This document shows, in pieces, positions 54,256 through 61,791 of a stretch of 64,000 nucleotides of DNA. The notes beneath the pieces were generated by a model, which did not search any database, was not told the DNA's origin, and was given only the letters and a program-made list of their open reading frames with translations. Positions within the stretch are counted from its first letter, which is position 1, and every line of letters begins with the position of its first letter. Both the position numbers and the translations under genes were made by a program. This DNA comes from Hungatella sp. UBA3048 (lineage in GTDB: Bacteria; Bacillota; Clostridia; Lachnospirales; Lachnospiraceae). The stretch spans positions 62,001-126,000 of the forward strand of contig DFCS01000029.1 of the NCBI GenBank assembly GCA_002367105.1. The letters run 5' to 3'.

Positions 54256-54388
54256 TCATGCGCTCAAAGGTAACTGGACCCCGAATTCAATTCCTGCTTT
54301 TATGGTCAATTTTCCTTTGTATTATTTCCTCCATAGGGCACTGGGAATCATCACTGAAATAAGTGTGTATATGATAATCTGACAGCAT
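54256..54388 (-). pseudogene. Remnant of a PHP-type histidinol-phosphatase gene
   Basis: On the minus strand, an ATG at 54388 with GGAGG upstream reads MLSDYHIHTYFSDDSQ then PMEEIIQR, the exact style of the N-terminus of PHP-family histidinol phosphatases (metal-binding HxH). After a few codons the similarity jumps to another frame with KLTIKAGIEFGVQ, a segment that in intact proteins lies tens of residues further on. Both frames stop soon (54287 and 54256). The gene has therefore lost its middle and its end. The ribosome-binding site and start survive. Confidence 0.7.
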
Positions 54389-54440
54389 GCTCTGTTCCTC
54401 CAACTTCGTTTTTGTATATGAATGAATTTTTTAACCTTTT

Positions 54441-54469
54441 TTGCCGGTTTAAGATTTATATGATATAAT
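54441..54469 (+). promoter_or_regulatory. Surviving promoter ahead of the AraC remnant
   Basis: TTGCCG (54441-54446), a 17-base spacer and a perfect TATAAT (54464-54469) lie 84 bases before the remnant's start. It may now transcribe the M42 peptidase gene downstream. Confidence 0.55.
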
Positions 54470-54552
54470 GATAATGCATTGAAGCCCATTTATCTATCAC
54501 AAATTTTTTATTTATTATAACAATTGTATTTAGAGAAGGTGAGAAGAATTTG

Positions 54553-54788
54553 ATGATAGATACCTATGTCATGCAGGAAGCCTCGGAAATTGTCCGTTGT
54601 GACCAGATGGGAATCCGCTTTATATCCAAAGGGATAAGTTGTCGGATTATCCAGATAGGAAAGCCTTATGCCACTGGCATGAAGACTTAGAATTCATCCG
54701 TATTTTAAAAGGTTCTGATATTGAGTCAATACAGAAATTTGCATTTACAGTAAAAGACCACAAAAAGAAAAAAGAAAGAAGAAGGTAG
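54553..54788 (+). pseudogene. Frameshifted, truncated AraC-family regulator remnant
   Basis: An ATG at 54553 with AAGGTGAGAAG upstream starts a frame reading to about GIRFIS. The next frame then continues from 54633 as DKLSDYPDRKALCHWHEDLE, then FIRILKG. That HWHEDLEF stretch is the sugar-binding cupin motif of AraC regulators, and the join at AAAGGGATAAG looks like a one-base frameshift. After ILKG the similarity ends, and a basic tail closes at 54788. The DNA-binding half is gone. It ends 6 bases before the M42 gene, whose ribosome-binding site lies in the tail. Confidence 0.7.
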
Positions 54789-54794
54789 ATCACC

Positions 54795-55838
54795 ATGGAA
54801 ACAATGTCATACGTCACATCAATTTTAGAAAAGATTGTAAATATCCCAAGCCCCAGCGGCTACACCAGGGAAGTCATGAATGCGATCCGGGAAGAGGCCT
54901 TGAAATTCGGCTATTCCTCTGTTTATAACAAGAAAGGCGGCCTCATCATTAAGGTTCCAGGGCAGAAACAGGAGGTTTTAGGCTTATCCGCCCATGTGGA
55001 CACTCTGGGAGCAATGGTCCGTTCCATCACCAAAACAGGGATGCTCACCATTGTGCCTGTGGGAGGTTTTATGATGGAGACCATCGAAGGCATGTACTGC
55101 AAAGTACACACCAGAACCGGCAAAACCTACACCGGGACCATACTCACAAAAGAGCCATCCGTCCACACCTATGACAATGCCAGAACTCTGGAGAGAAAGG
55201 TAAAAAATATGGAGATACGCCTGGACGAGTTGGTAGAAAACATCGATGATGTAAAGAAGCTTGAAATATCCCCTGGGGATTACATCAGCTTTGATCCCAT
55301 GTTCGTCCATACGGAAAACGGATTTATCAAATCCCGCCATTTAGATGATAAAGCTTCTGTGGCAGTCCTTATGGGAGTATTAAAGGATTTATGGGAGTCC
55401 GGGCATAAGCCGGAAAGGACCCTAAAATTAGTGATCAGCAATTATGAAGAGGTGGGATATGGCGCAAGCTGGATTCCGGAAGATATTGAGGAGTTTATTG
55501 CCGTGGACATGGGAGCTTTGGGAGATGACTTGACCGGGGATGAAAAAAAGGTATCCATCTGTGCCCAGGATTCCACCGGACCTTATGACTATGAAATGAC
55601 AAACCGCCTCATTGCCGTTGCAAAGGAAAGAGGCCTGGATTTTGCGGTGGATGTATTCCCTCACTACGGTTCTGATGTAGGAAGCGCTATCCGTGGCGGG
55701 CATGATATCTGCGGCGCTTTGATCGGTCCGGGAGTTCACGCTTCCCATGGGACCGAACGGACCCATGAGAAAGGTTTAGAACAGACTCTGAAGCTGATTG
55801 AAGGGTATATCGGCCTTCCATTTTCCGGCAGACCTTAA
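54795..55838 (+). CDS. M42 family metallo-aminopeptidase (FrvX-like)
   Basis: A 347-residue two-metal peptidase. The family order is visible: PSPSGYTREV at the start, LSAHVDTLGAMV (metal His/Asp) near residue 66, SRHLDDKASVAVLMG near 176, NYEEVGYGAS (Glu base and metal) near 216, VAVDMGALGDD near 236 and HASHGTERTHEKGL near 315. M42 enzymes are usually large tetrahedral dodecamers that remove N-terminal residues from peptides. Some have been mislabelled cellulases. It is transcribed downstream of an AraC remnant and perhaps from that gene's promoter. Confidence 0.92.
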   Translation: METMSYVTSILEKIVNIPSPSGYTREVMNAIREEALKFGYSSVYNKKGGLIIKVPGQKQEVLGLSAHVDTLGAMVRSITKTGMLTIVPVGGFMMETIEGMYCKVHTRTGKTYTGTILTKEPSVHTYDNARTLERKVKNMEIRLDELVENIDDVKKLEISPGDYISFDPMFVHTENGFIKSRHLDDKASVAVLMGVLKDLWESGHKPERTLKLVISNYEEVGYGASWIPEDIEEFIAVDMGALGDDLTGDEKKVSICAQDSTGPYDYEMTNRLIAVAKERGLDFAVDVFPHYGSDVGSAIRGGHDICGALIGPGVHASHGTERTHEKGLEQTLKLIEGYIGLPFSGRP

Positions 55839-55869
55839 GTTTTATTTTCTCTTCTCTTTTTACTTCCTC

Positions 55870-55898
55870 TTGCAAAAAAAAGATGCTTGTGCTAGTAT
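55870..55898 (+). promoter_or_regulatory. Putative promoter of the second PTS EIIA gene
   Basis: TTGCAA (55870-55875), a 17-base spacer and TAGTAT (55893-55898) lie 34 bases before the EIIA ATG. Both hexamers are four-of-six matches. Confidence 0.4.
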
Positions 55899-55931
55899 AT
55901 AGAAAAATTTGACATAGGGGAGGAGTATACC

Positions 55932-56264
55932 ATGGATGAGAATTATGCTGTAGCATTTCAGCTCATTATGAACGCAGGAAATTCAAAATCGCTTTCCATG
56001 ATGGCGATGGAATCTGCCAGAGAATTTAACTTTGAGGAGGCGGAAAAATACTTAAAAGAGGCGGAGCTTGAGATGAGATCTGCCCATCAGTCCCAGATCG
56101 ATTTGATCCAACAGGAGGCCCAGGGGAATCCTGTTGAGGTAAACATCATACTTGTACATGCCCAGGATCATCTGACCATGGCCATGATGGCCAAGGATCA
56201 GGCGGCGGAGGTTTTAAACCTTTACCGGATGATCAAGGATTTAAAGGACGCCATTGAAAAGTAA
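55932..56264 (+). CDS. PTS lactose/cellobiose-type EIIA component (second system)
   Basis: A 110-residue EIIA paralogous to the one at 1407. His76 lies in LVHAQDHLTMAM, and the N-terminal three-helix pattern with NAGNSKSLSMMAME is conserved. GGGGAGG precedes the ATG. It is separated from its EIIB/EIIC partners by the GH4 gene and a terminator, so its expression can differ from theirs. A 9-bp hairpin (AGCCTTCTT 56284-56292 with AAGAAGGCT 56317-56325) lies between it and GH4. It could serve the downstream EIIB/EIIC, the first system, or both. Confidence 0.93.
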   Translation: MDENYAVAFQLIMNAGNSKSLSMMAMESAREFNFEEAEKYLKEAELEMRSAHQSQIDLIQQEAQGNPVEVNIILVHAQDHLTMAMMAKDQAAEVLNLYRMIKDLKDAIEK

Positions 56265-56283
56265 ATAAGAATTTACCCATAAC

Positions 56284-56325
56284 AGCCTTCTTGCACACTG
56301 ACATAATCTCAGGAGTAAGAAGGCT
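56284..56325 (+). other. Intercistronic hairpin between EIIA and GH4
   Basis: A perfect 9-bp stem (AGCCTTCTT with AAGAAGGCT) has a 24-base loop and no T-run after it. It is more likely an mRNA-stability or attenuation element than a terminator. Confidence 0.4.
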
Positions 56326-56354
56326 TATTACAATCCAGGAAAAGGAGAGAGATT

Positions 56355-57689
56355 ATGGAAGGGATCAAAATCGTTACCATTGGGGGCGGTTCCTCTTATA
56401 CACCGGAGCTGGTGGAAGGGTTTATCAAACGTTATGAAAAGCTGCCTGTAAGAGAGCTTTGGCTGGTGGATATTGAAGCAGGAAGGGAAAAGCTGGAGAC
56501 AGTAGGCGCCCTTGCACAGCGCATGGTAAAAAAAGCGGGACTTCCCATGAAGGTGATTCTGTCTTATGACAGGAGGGAAGCTTTAAAGGATGCGGATTAT
56601 GTAACGACTCAGATGAGAGTGGGGCTATTGGATGCCAGAATCAAGGATGAACGGATTCCCTTAAGCCTTGGCATGATCGGCCAGGAAACAAACGGAGCGG
56701 CAGGCATGTTTAAGGCATTCCGGACCATTCCTGTGATTCTGGATATTGTAAAGGACATGAAAGAGCTTTGCCCGGAAGCATGGATGATCAACTTCACCAA
56801 TCCTGCAGGAATGATTACAGAGGCTGTGTTAAGATATACGGATTATAAAAAGGTGATCGGCCTTTGCAACGTGCCGGTCAATATGGTAAATGGCTTTGCC
56901 AGACTTTTAGATGTAGAGCCGGAGCGGGTGACCATGGAGCTGTCCGGTTTAAACCACCATATTTTTGCAACTGATGTGTTTGTGGATGGACAGTCAAGGC
57001 TGGAAGAGATCCTTAAAATCTATCAGCACATCAGTGCCGAAGATGCTATTTCCATGAAAAACTTTTCCACCCTGCCGTTTTCACCGGAATTTATCCGGGG
57101 ACTTCACTGCATCCCCTGCCCCTATCACAACTATTATTATTTTACAAAAGAACAGCTGGAAGAGGAGTTAAAGGAATACAAGGAAGGCCGGGTCCGGGGC
57201 GAAGTGGTAAAAAAGGTGGAGGAGGAACTGTTTGAGCTGTACAAGGATGAGAACCTGGATGTAAAGCCAAAGCAGCTGGAGATGAGAGGCGGCGCCAGAT
57301 ACAGCGATGCTGCCTGCAACCTGATCTGCTCCCTGCACAATAACACCGGTGATATCCAGTATGTAGACGTACGGAATAACGGTACGATCACAAACCTCCC
57401 GGCAGACAGTGCGGTGGAAGCCGCCTGCATCATCACAAGCGGCGGTCCAAAGCCCATTGCCGTAGGTGAATTAAAGCCCCAGATTAACGGGACCATTCAA
57501 ACCATCAAGACCTTTGAACGCCTGGTCTGCGAAGCGGCCGTCACCGGAAACCGGGATTTGGCAGTGACAGCTCTCAACATGAATCCCCTTTGTGCAAGCG
57601 ATCACGATGCCAATGCTGTCATTCATGAATTGCTGGAGGCCCATAAAGAATACCTCCCTCAATTCTTTAAAAACGAAAGTCCAGAATAG
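56355..57689 (+). CDS. GH4 family 6-phospho-beta-glucosidase (second copy)
   Basis: A 444-residue NAD/Mn-dependent phospho-glycosidase. The NAD motif is IVTIGGGSSYTPE (residues 6-18). Cys171 (LCNVP) and His201 (LNHH) are the metal ligands, and RGGARYSDAAC is conserved. It shares long identical stretches with the GH4 enzyme at 3360, for example SSYTPELVEGFIKRY, so the two are paralogues, but its codon use is more G/C-rich. AGGAGAG precedes the ATG. A strong terminator follows at once. It should cleave disaccharide phosphates from the PTS encoded beside it. Confidence 0.93.
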   Translation: MEGIKIVTIGGGSSYTPELVEGFIKRYEKLPVRELWLVDIEAGREKLETVGALAQRMVKKAGLPMKVILSYDRREALKDADYVTTQMRVGLLDARIKDERIPLSLGMIGQETNGAAGMFKAFRTIPVILDIVKDMKELCPEAWMINFTNPAGMITEAVLRYTDYKKVIGLCNVPVNMVNGFARLLDVEPERVTMELSGLNHHIFATDVFVDGQSRLEEILKIYQHISAEDAISMKNFSTLPFSPEFIRGLHCIPCPYHNYYYFTKEQLEEELKEYKEGRVRGEVVKKVEEELFELYKDENLDVKPKQLEMRGGARYSDAACNLICSLHNNTGDIQYVDVRNNGTITNLPADSAVEAACIITSGGPKPIAVGELKPQINGTIQTIKTFERLVCEAAVTGNRDLAVTALNMNPLCASDHDANAVIHELLEAHKEYLPQFFKNESPE

Positions 57690-57737
57690 AAAAAAGCTGT
57701 GAAAATGACTGAAAAAGTCTGTTTCACAGCTTTTTTT
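57690..57737 (+). terminator. Terminator between GH4 and EIIB
   Basis: AAAAAAGCTGTGAAA pairs with TTTCACAGCTTTTTT, a 15-bp stem with a T-run. It divides the second PTS cluster into two transcripts. Confidence 0.93.
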
Positions 57738-57818
57738 ATGGCGTTATAACGGATAAAATGCATGTTTAAAGGTGAAAATATTAATTATTAAATAAAAAGT
57801 TTATTTTTATTTTAGAAT

Positions 57819-57846
57819 TTGCTTGTGTTTTTGCATATGATATAGT
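57819..57846 (+). promoter_or_regulatory. Promoter of the EIIB-EIIC-GH1-GntR-MupG operon, overlapped by a palindrome
   Basis: TTGCTT (57819-57824), a 16-base spacer and TATAGT (57841-57846) form a plausible sigma-A promoter. The -10 lies within an inverted repeat, CATATGAT-atagt-ATCATATG (57834-57854). A protein bound there would block RNA polymerase. Confidence 0.6.
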
Positions 57847-57865
57847 ATCATATGGGTAAGAAGAA

Positions 57866-57879
57866 GTGGTCTAGACCAC
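57866..57879. promoter_or_regulatory. GntR/HutC-type operator, dre-like palindrome
   Basis: A perfect 14-bp palindrome, GTGGTCTAGACCAC, is centred about 20 bases after the presumed transcription start and 17 bases before the EIIB ATG. Its core TGGTCTAGACCA is the known binding site of DasR (Streptomyces) and NagR/YvoA (Bacillus), GntR/HutC regulators that answer to amino-sugar phosphates. The operon encodes a GntR/UTRA protein (61792), so autoregulation by blocking transcription is the natural reading. Confidence 0.8.
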
Positions 57880-57895
57880 AGAAAGGGGTGCGAGG

Positions 57896-58201
57896 ATGTA
57901 TCATATTTTATTAGTTTGCTCAGCCGGAATGTCTACAAGCATGCTTGTAAAAAAAATGCAGGATGCAGCATCAGAAAAAGGCGTGGAGGCCACCATTTGG
58001 GCGGTGGGAGATGCTGAATCCGTTGATGAAGTGAAAAAGGCAGATATTATTTTATTAGGGCCTCAGGTTCGTTATCTTGAGAAGAAGATGAACGAGAGAG
58101 TGAAAAATGAGAAACCTGTGCTTGTCATCGATATGATGGCTTACGGCACAATGAATGGCGCTAAGGTACTGGATCAGGCGCTGGGGAAGTTAAACGGGTA
58201 A
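57896..58201 (+). CDS. PTS lactose/cellobiose-type EIIB component (second system)
   Basis: A 101-residue EIIB with phospho-acceptor Cys8 in VCSAGMSTSML and the conserved ILLGPQVRYLEKK. AAAGGGGTGCGAGG precedes the ATG. It is the first gene of the operator-controlled transcript. A small hairpin (CTCCCC/GGGGAG, about 58215-58240) lies between it and EIIC, overlapping the EIIC ribosome-binding region. It is paralogous to the EIIB at 1735. Confidence 0.93.
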   Translation: MYHILLVCSAGMSTSMLVKKMQDAASEKGVEATIWAVGDAESVDEVKKADIILLGPQVRYLEKKMNERVKNEKPVLVIDMMAYGTMNGAKVLDQALGKLNG

Positions 58202-58263
58202 GTATGAAAAAGAAGCTCCCCGTTCCAATTGTTTAGGGGAGGATAAAAGAGGGAGAAAAAGTT

Positions 58264-59652
58264 ATGGGTGCATTTAATTCATTCATGGAAGCAAAATTTA
58301 TGCCAATCGCAGCCAGAATTGGTTCCCAGAAACATCTGGTTGCCATTCGTGATGCCTTTATTGCCATCATGCCAGTTACCATGGTTGGTTCCATAGCAGT
58401 TTTGCTTAATGTATTTTTAAGAGACCTTCCAAATCAGGCGGGTATGACCGGTTTTGTCCAGGCCATGACTCCAATTATCAGTGTAAATGGCAACGTATAT
58501 TTTGGCTCTATCGTAATTCTTGCACTGGCATTTGTTTTTGCCCTGGGCTACAATCTTTCAAAGACCTACGATGTAAACGCCATTGCAGGCGGAGTCATCG
58601 CATTCGCAAGCTTAGTTACCTGTATGGGACAAAGCGCTACCTTCGACTATGAGCTCCCAGGTGTTGCAGCGGCGGCTGCCGACCAGTTAAAAGGCCTCGG
58701 ACTTAATGTAGCTGCCACACCAGGCGGCGGTGTTGCATTAAACGGAGTCAGCGGCTGGGGATACTTAGGTTCCGGATACACCGGTTCCGGCGGTCTGTTT
58801 ACCGCACTGATTATGGGCTTTATCTGTACCATGATTTACATAAAGCTAATGCAGAAAAGGATTACCATCAACCTTCCCGATTCTGTACCTCCAGCAGTAA
58901 GCAAAGCATTTGCAGCAATCGTTCCAGGTGTCATCGCCATTTATGTTGCCGGTATCTTAACCCAGATCTGCATCACCGCAACAGGCTCCACCATTAATGA
59001 TATGGTTCTCAGATATATCCAGAGACCGCTCCTCAGCTTGTCACAGGGCTTCTTCAGCGTAATCTTCATGGTATTCTTAATCCAGCTGTTATGGTTCTTC
59101 GGTCTCCATGGACACAACGTACTGGCTCCTATCATGGACGGTATCTATTTAACGGCATTAAACCAGAACATTGAGGCATTTACCACAAGCCAGAGCACTG
59201 CGAATCTTCCGTACTTATGGACCCGCGGTTCCTTTGATGCCTACTGCCAGATGGGCGGTTCCGGAATTACCTTAGGACTTATTATTGCAATCTTCCTGTT
59301 TTCTAAGAGAGATGACCAGAAGGCCATTGCCAAGCTGTCCTGGCCCATGGGTGTATTTAATATCAATGAACCGATCATCTTCGGTATGCCTATCGTATTG
59401 AATCCGGTGTATTTGATTCCTTGGCTGATCGTTCCTCCGGTATGTGCTACCATCGCATACGGTGCAACTGCCATTGGCCTGATTCCTCCGGTTTTCGTAG
59501 CTGTGCCCTGGGTAATGCCTGCAGGCATCTATGCCTTCCTTGCAACAGGCGGAAGCTTTATGGCAGCAATTGTATCATTGTTTAATCTGTTTATATCATT
59601 TGCCATCTGGACACCTTTTGTAATGATGGCAAATAAGATGAAAAACGAATAG
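58264..59652 (+). CDS. PTS lactose/cellobiose-type EIIC permease (second system)
   Basis: A 462-residue polytopic permease. The N-terminal RIGSQKHLVAIRDAFIAIMP, PDSVPPAVSKAFAAI near residue 203, HGHNVLAPIMDGIYL and the sugar-site INEPIIFGMPIVLNP near residue 367 are family marks. It is about 40 residues longer than the EIIC at 2068, chiefly from an insert after the third segment (about 120-160) that is Gly/Ala-rich. AGAGGGAG precedes the ATG. A strong 18-bp intercistronic hairpin follows it. Confidence 0.94.
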   Translation: MGAFNSFMEAKFMPIAARIGSQKHLVAIRDAFIAIMPVTMVGSIAVLLNVFLRDLPNQAGMTGFVQAMTPIISVNGNVYFGSIVILALAFVFALGYNLSKTYDVNAIAGGVIAFASLVTCMGQSATFDYELPGVAAAAADQLKGLGLNVAATPGGGVALNGVSGWGYLGSGYTGSGGLFTALIMGFICTMIYIKLMQKRITINLPDSVPPAVSKAFAAIVPGVIAIYVAGILTQICITATGSTINDMVLRYIQRPLLSLSQGFFSVIFMVFLIQLLWFFGLHGHNVLAPIMDGIYLTALNQNIEAFTTSQSTANLPYLWTRGSFDAYCQMGGSGITLGLIIAIFLFSKRDDQKAIAKLSWPMGVFNINEPIIFGMPIVLNPVYLIPWLIVPPVCATIAYGATAIGLIPPVFVAVPWVMPAGIYAFLATGGSFMAAIVSLFNLFISFAIWTPFVMMANKMKNE

Positions 59653-59668
59653 TAACATAGATTAAGAA

Positions 59669-59722
59669 GGAGCTGCCAGACCAGTTCACAGGGGATGTCC
59701 TGACAGAACTGATTTGGCAGTT
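59669..59722 (+). other. Intercistronic 18-bp hairpin after EIIC
   Basis: GAGCTGCCAGACCAGTTC pairs with GAACTGATTTGGCAGTTC (one mismatch, two G-U), and the loop has a further CAGG/CCTG stem. No T-run follows, so it probably protects or processes the PTS mRNA, or partly attenuates the glycosidase genes, rather than ending transcription. Confidence 0.6.
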
Positions 59723-59757
59723 CTTAAGTTTAGCAGAGAAAGAAGGGGAGAGTCTCC

Positions 59758-59904
59758 ATGAAAAGCTGGACCATATTTTTAATTGCCATAGGCTGCCTGT
59801 TCATTACTGTATCACCTCAGCTTCCATCCCCTGTCATGTATATGACCGTTGGTCTGGTATTTGTACTGTTGGGTGCATTCATGCTGATAAAGAAAAGGAA
59901 ATAA
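59758..59904 (+). CDS. Small two-segment membrane protein, 48 residues
   Basis: A 48-residue frame with AAGGGGAG 7 bases before its ATG, lying between EIIC and the GH1 gene. It has two hydrophobic stretches (about residues 4-17 and 27-43) around a Pro/Ser turn and a basic end IKKRK, so a hairpin in the membrane with the tail inside is likely. I recognise no family. The good site and the operon position argue that it is translated. It could help the PTS permease, or it could simply be an undescribed small membrane protein. Confidence 0.65.
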   Translation: MKSWTIFLIAIGCLFITVSPQLPSPVMYMTVGLVFVLLGAFMLIKKRK

Positions 59905-59917
59905 GGGGGTATTAGAT

Positions 59918-61309
59918 ATGAAACTTGAGTTTCCGGAAGGATTTTACTTTGGAAGCGCAACCAGCGCCACCCAGTGTGAGGGAGGCGCAGATCATGACGG
60001 GAGAGGGAAAAATATCTGGGATTTGTGGTATGAGGAAGAAGGCTATAAATTTCATGGAGCCATTGGCCCTGGCATTACCTCTTCCTTTTACAAGAATTAC
60101 AAAGATGATATTCAGCTGATGAAGCAGACAGGCCATAATTCTTTCCGGACATCCATCAGCTGGTCCCGCCTGTTTCCGGAGGGATTTGGTGAAGTGAACG
60201 AAAAAGCGGCTGATTTTTACCGCAGCCTGTTTCTGGAATTAAGGGAAAACGGGATCGAACCATTTGTGAATCTGTACCATTTTGACATGCCGGTAAAGCT
60301 GCAGGAGCTGGGAGGCTGGGAAAACAGAAAGGTCGTAGATTATTATAAAGAATATGCATGGACCTGCTTTAACTTATTCGGAGATCTGGTGAAGCACTGG
60401 TTTACCTTTAATGAGCCTATCGTACATGTGGAATGCGGATATCTGCAAGGCTATCACTATCCCTGCAAGGTGGATCCCAAAGCTGCGGTTTCGGTTGCTT
60501 ATCATACAGCTCTTGCCAGCGCTCTGGCGGTGAAGGAATATCACAGCATGAAGCAGGGAGGGAAGATCGGGATCGTATTAAACCTGACCCCGGCTTATCC
60601 AAGAAGCTCCCATCCAGAGGATGAGAAGGCGGCAAAGATTGCCGAGCTGTTCCAGAATAAGAGTTTTCTGGATCCTGCCGTTAAGGGAACTTATGATCCG
60701 GAACTGGTTTCTCTCATCGAAAAGCACGGATTGCTGCCGGAGGCTAATAAGGAGGACTTGGAGACCATCCGTCAAAATACGGTGGATTTTCTGGGAGTAA
60801 ACTACTATCATCCGTTCCGTGTCTGCGCAAAGGCCAGCCTTCCGAGTCCATCAGCTCCGTTTACGCCTGAATATTATTTTGATATCTATGATATGCCTGG
60901 CAAACGGATGAATCCATACAGGGGGTGGGAAATCTATCCCAGAGGCTTATATGATATTGCCCTAAACATCCGTGACAACTATGGAAACATTGAATGGATG
61001 GTCACAGAAAATGGCATGGGCGTGGAAAATGAGGGACGTTTTAAGACAGACGGTATGATACAGGATGATTACCGCATTGAGTTCTATGAGGAGCATTTGA
61101 CCTGGCTTCATAAGGGGATAGCAGAAGGAAGCAATTGCATTGGATATCATGTGTGGACCTTTGTGGACTGCTGGTCATGGCTCAATGCCTATAAGAACCG
61201 TTACGGGCTTGTGGAGCTGGATTTGGAAACCCAGAAACGGACCATAAAAAAGTCGGGTTATTGGTATCAGGAACTGCTTAAAAACAACGGTTTTGAAACG
61301 GGCAAATAG
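59918..61309 (+). CDS. bglA: GH1 family 6-phospho-beta-glucosidase
   Basis: A 463-residue TIM-barrel enzyme that hydrolyses phosphorylated beta-glucosides. The family start FPEGFYFGSATSATQCEGG, acid/base Glu166 in TFNEP and nucleophile Glu364 in VTENGMG are present, as is SWLNAYKNRYGLVELD near the end. That last stretch lies in the region that shapes the phosphate pocket of the 6-phospho enzymes. AAGGGGG precedes the ATG. It shares the operon with EIIB/EIIC. With the GH4 enzyme nearby, the cluster has two unrelated ways to open the same kind of bond. Confidence 0.94.
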   Translation: MKLEFPEGFYFGSATSATQCEGGADHDGRGKNIWDLWYEEEGYKFHGAIGPGITSSFYKNYKDDIQLMKQTGHNSFRTSISWSRLFPEGFGEVNEKAADFYRSLFLELRENGIEPFVNLYHFDMPVKLQELGGWENRKVVDYYKEYAWTCFNLFGDLVKHWFTFNEPIVHVECGYLQGYHYPCKVDPKAAVSVAYHTALASALAVKEYHSMKQGGKIGIVLNLTPAYPRSSHPEDEKAAKIAELFQNKSFLDPAVKGTYDPELVSLIEKHGLLPEANKEDLETIRQNTVDFLGVNYYHPFRVCAKASLPSPSAPFTPEYYFDIYDMPGKRMNPYRGWEIYPRGLYDIALNIRDNYGNIEWMVTENGMGVENEGRFKTDGMIQDDYRIEFYEEHLTWLHKGIAEGSNCIGYHVWTFVDCWSWLNAYKNRYGLVELDLETQKRTIKKSGYWYQELLKNNGFETGK

Positions 61310-61318
61310 GAGAGACAT

Positions 61319-61771
61319 ATGGAAGTAAGTCAAAAACTGAATGTAGAGGCAAAGGAATTCTTCAATGCCCTGGCGTCCTCGGTTGCCTATGATATCAGCC
61401 AGGCCACAGGGAAAAGGGTAAATCCAGATCAGATTTATTCCGGTTTTCGCTACAAAAAGAAGATGAAAAATAAAATGGGACAGGAGAACCATGTGGATGT
61501 GGTGATCAAGCAGTTTGTCTCTCCCAGCTGCTATGAGGCAAGCTTTTGCACCTCCCATGGAACAAATGTTATATTTTACGAGATCGAAGATAGTAAAGAC
61601 GGAAACATTATGGTACACTACAGGGAGGGATTTGAGGGGGAAAGTACTTCCTACTCCTTAAACTATAAAATTGTTTCCTGGTTTTATCAAAAAGGTTCCA
61701 AAAAGAGGGTTACCAGGATGCTTTCATCCATGGAAAGCTTCATTAAGGGACAGCGGATAAAAGGGAATTAA
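61319..61771 (+). CDS. DUF3284 domain protein
   Basis: A 150-residue cytoplasmic protein that fits DUF3284, a family of unknown function that recurs in PTS/glycosidase operons of Firmicutes. Landmarks are LNVEAKEFFNALASSVAYDI at the start, GFRYKKKM near residue 42 and SWFYQKGSKKRVTRMLSSME near the end. The fold may be of the START/Bet v1 kind (polyketide-cyclase-like), but that is recollection, not shown here. It lies 9 bases after GH1 and 20 bases before the GntR gene. Confidence 0.8.
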   Translation: MEVSQKLNVEAKEFFNALASSVAYDISQATGKRVNPDQIYSGFRYKKKMKNKMGQENHVDVVIKQFVSPSCYEASFCTSHGTNVIFYEIEDSKDGNIMVHYREGFEGESTSYSLNYKIVSWFYQKGSKKRVTRMLSSMESFIKGQRIKGN

Positions 61772-61791
61772 ATGTGATAAGAGGTGATACA

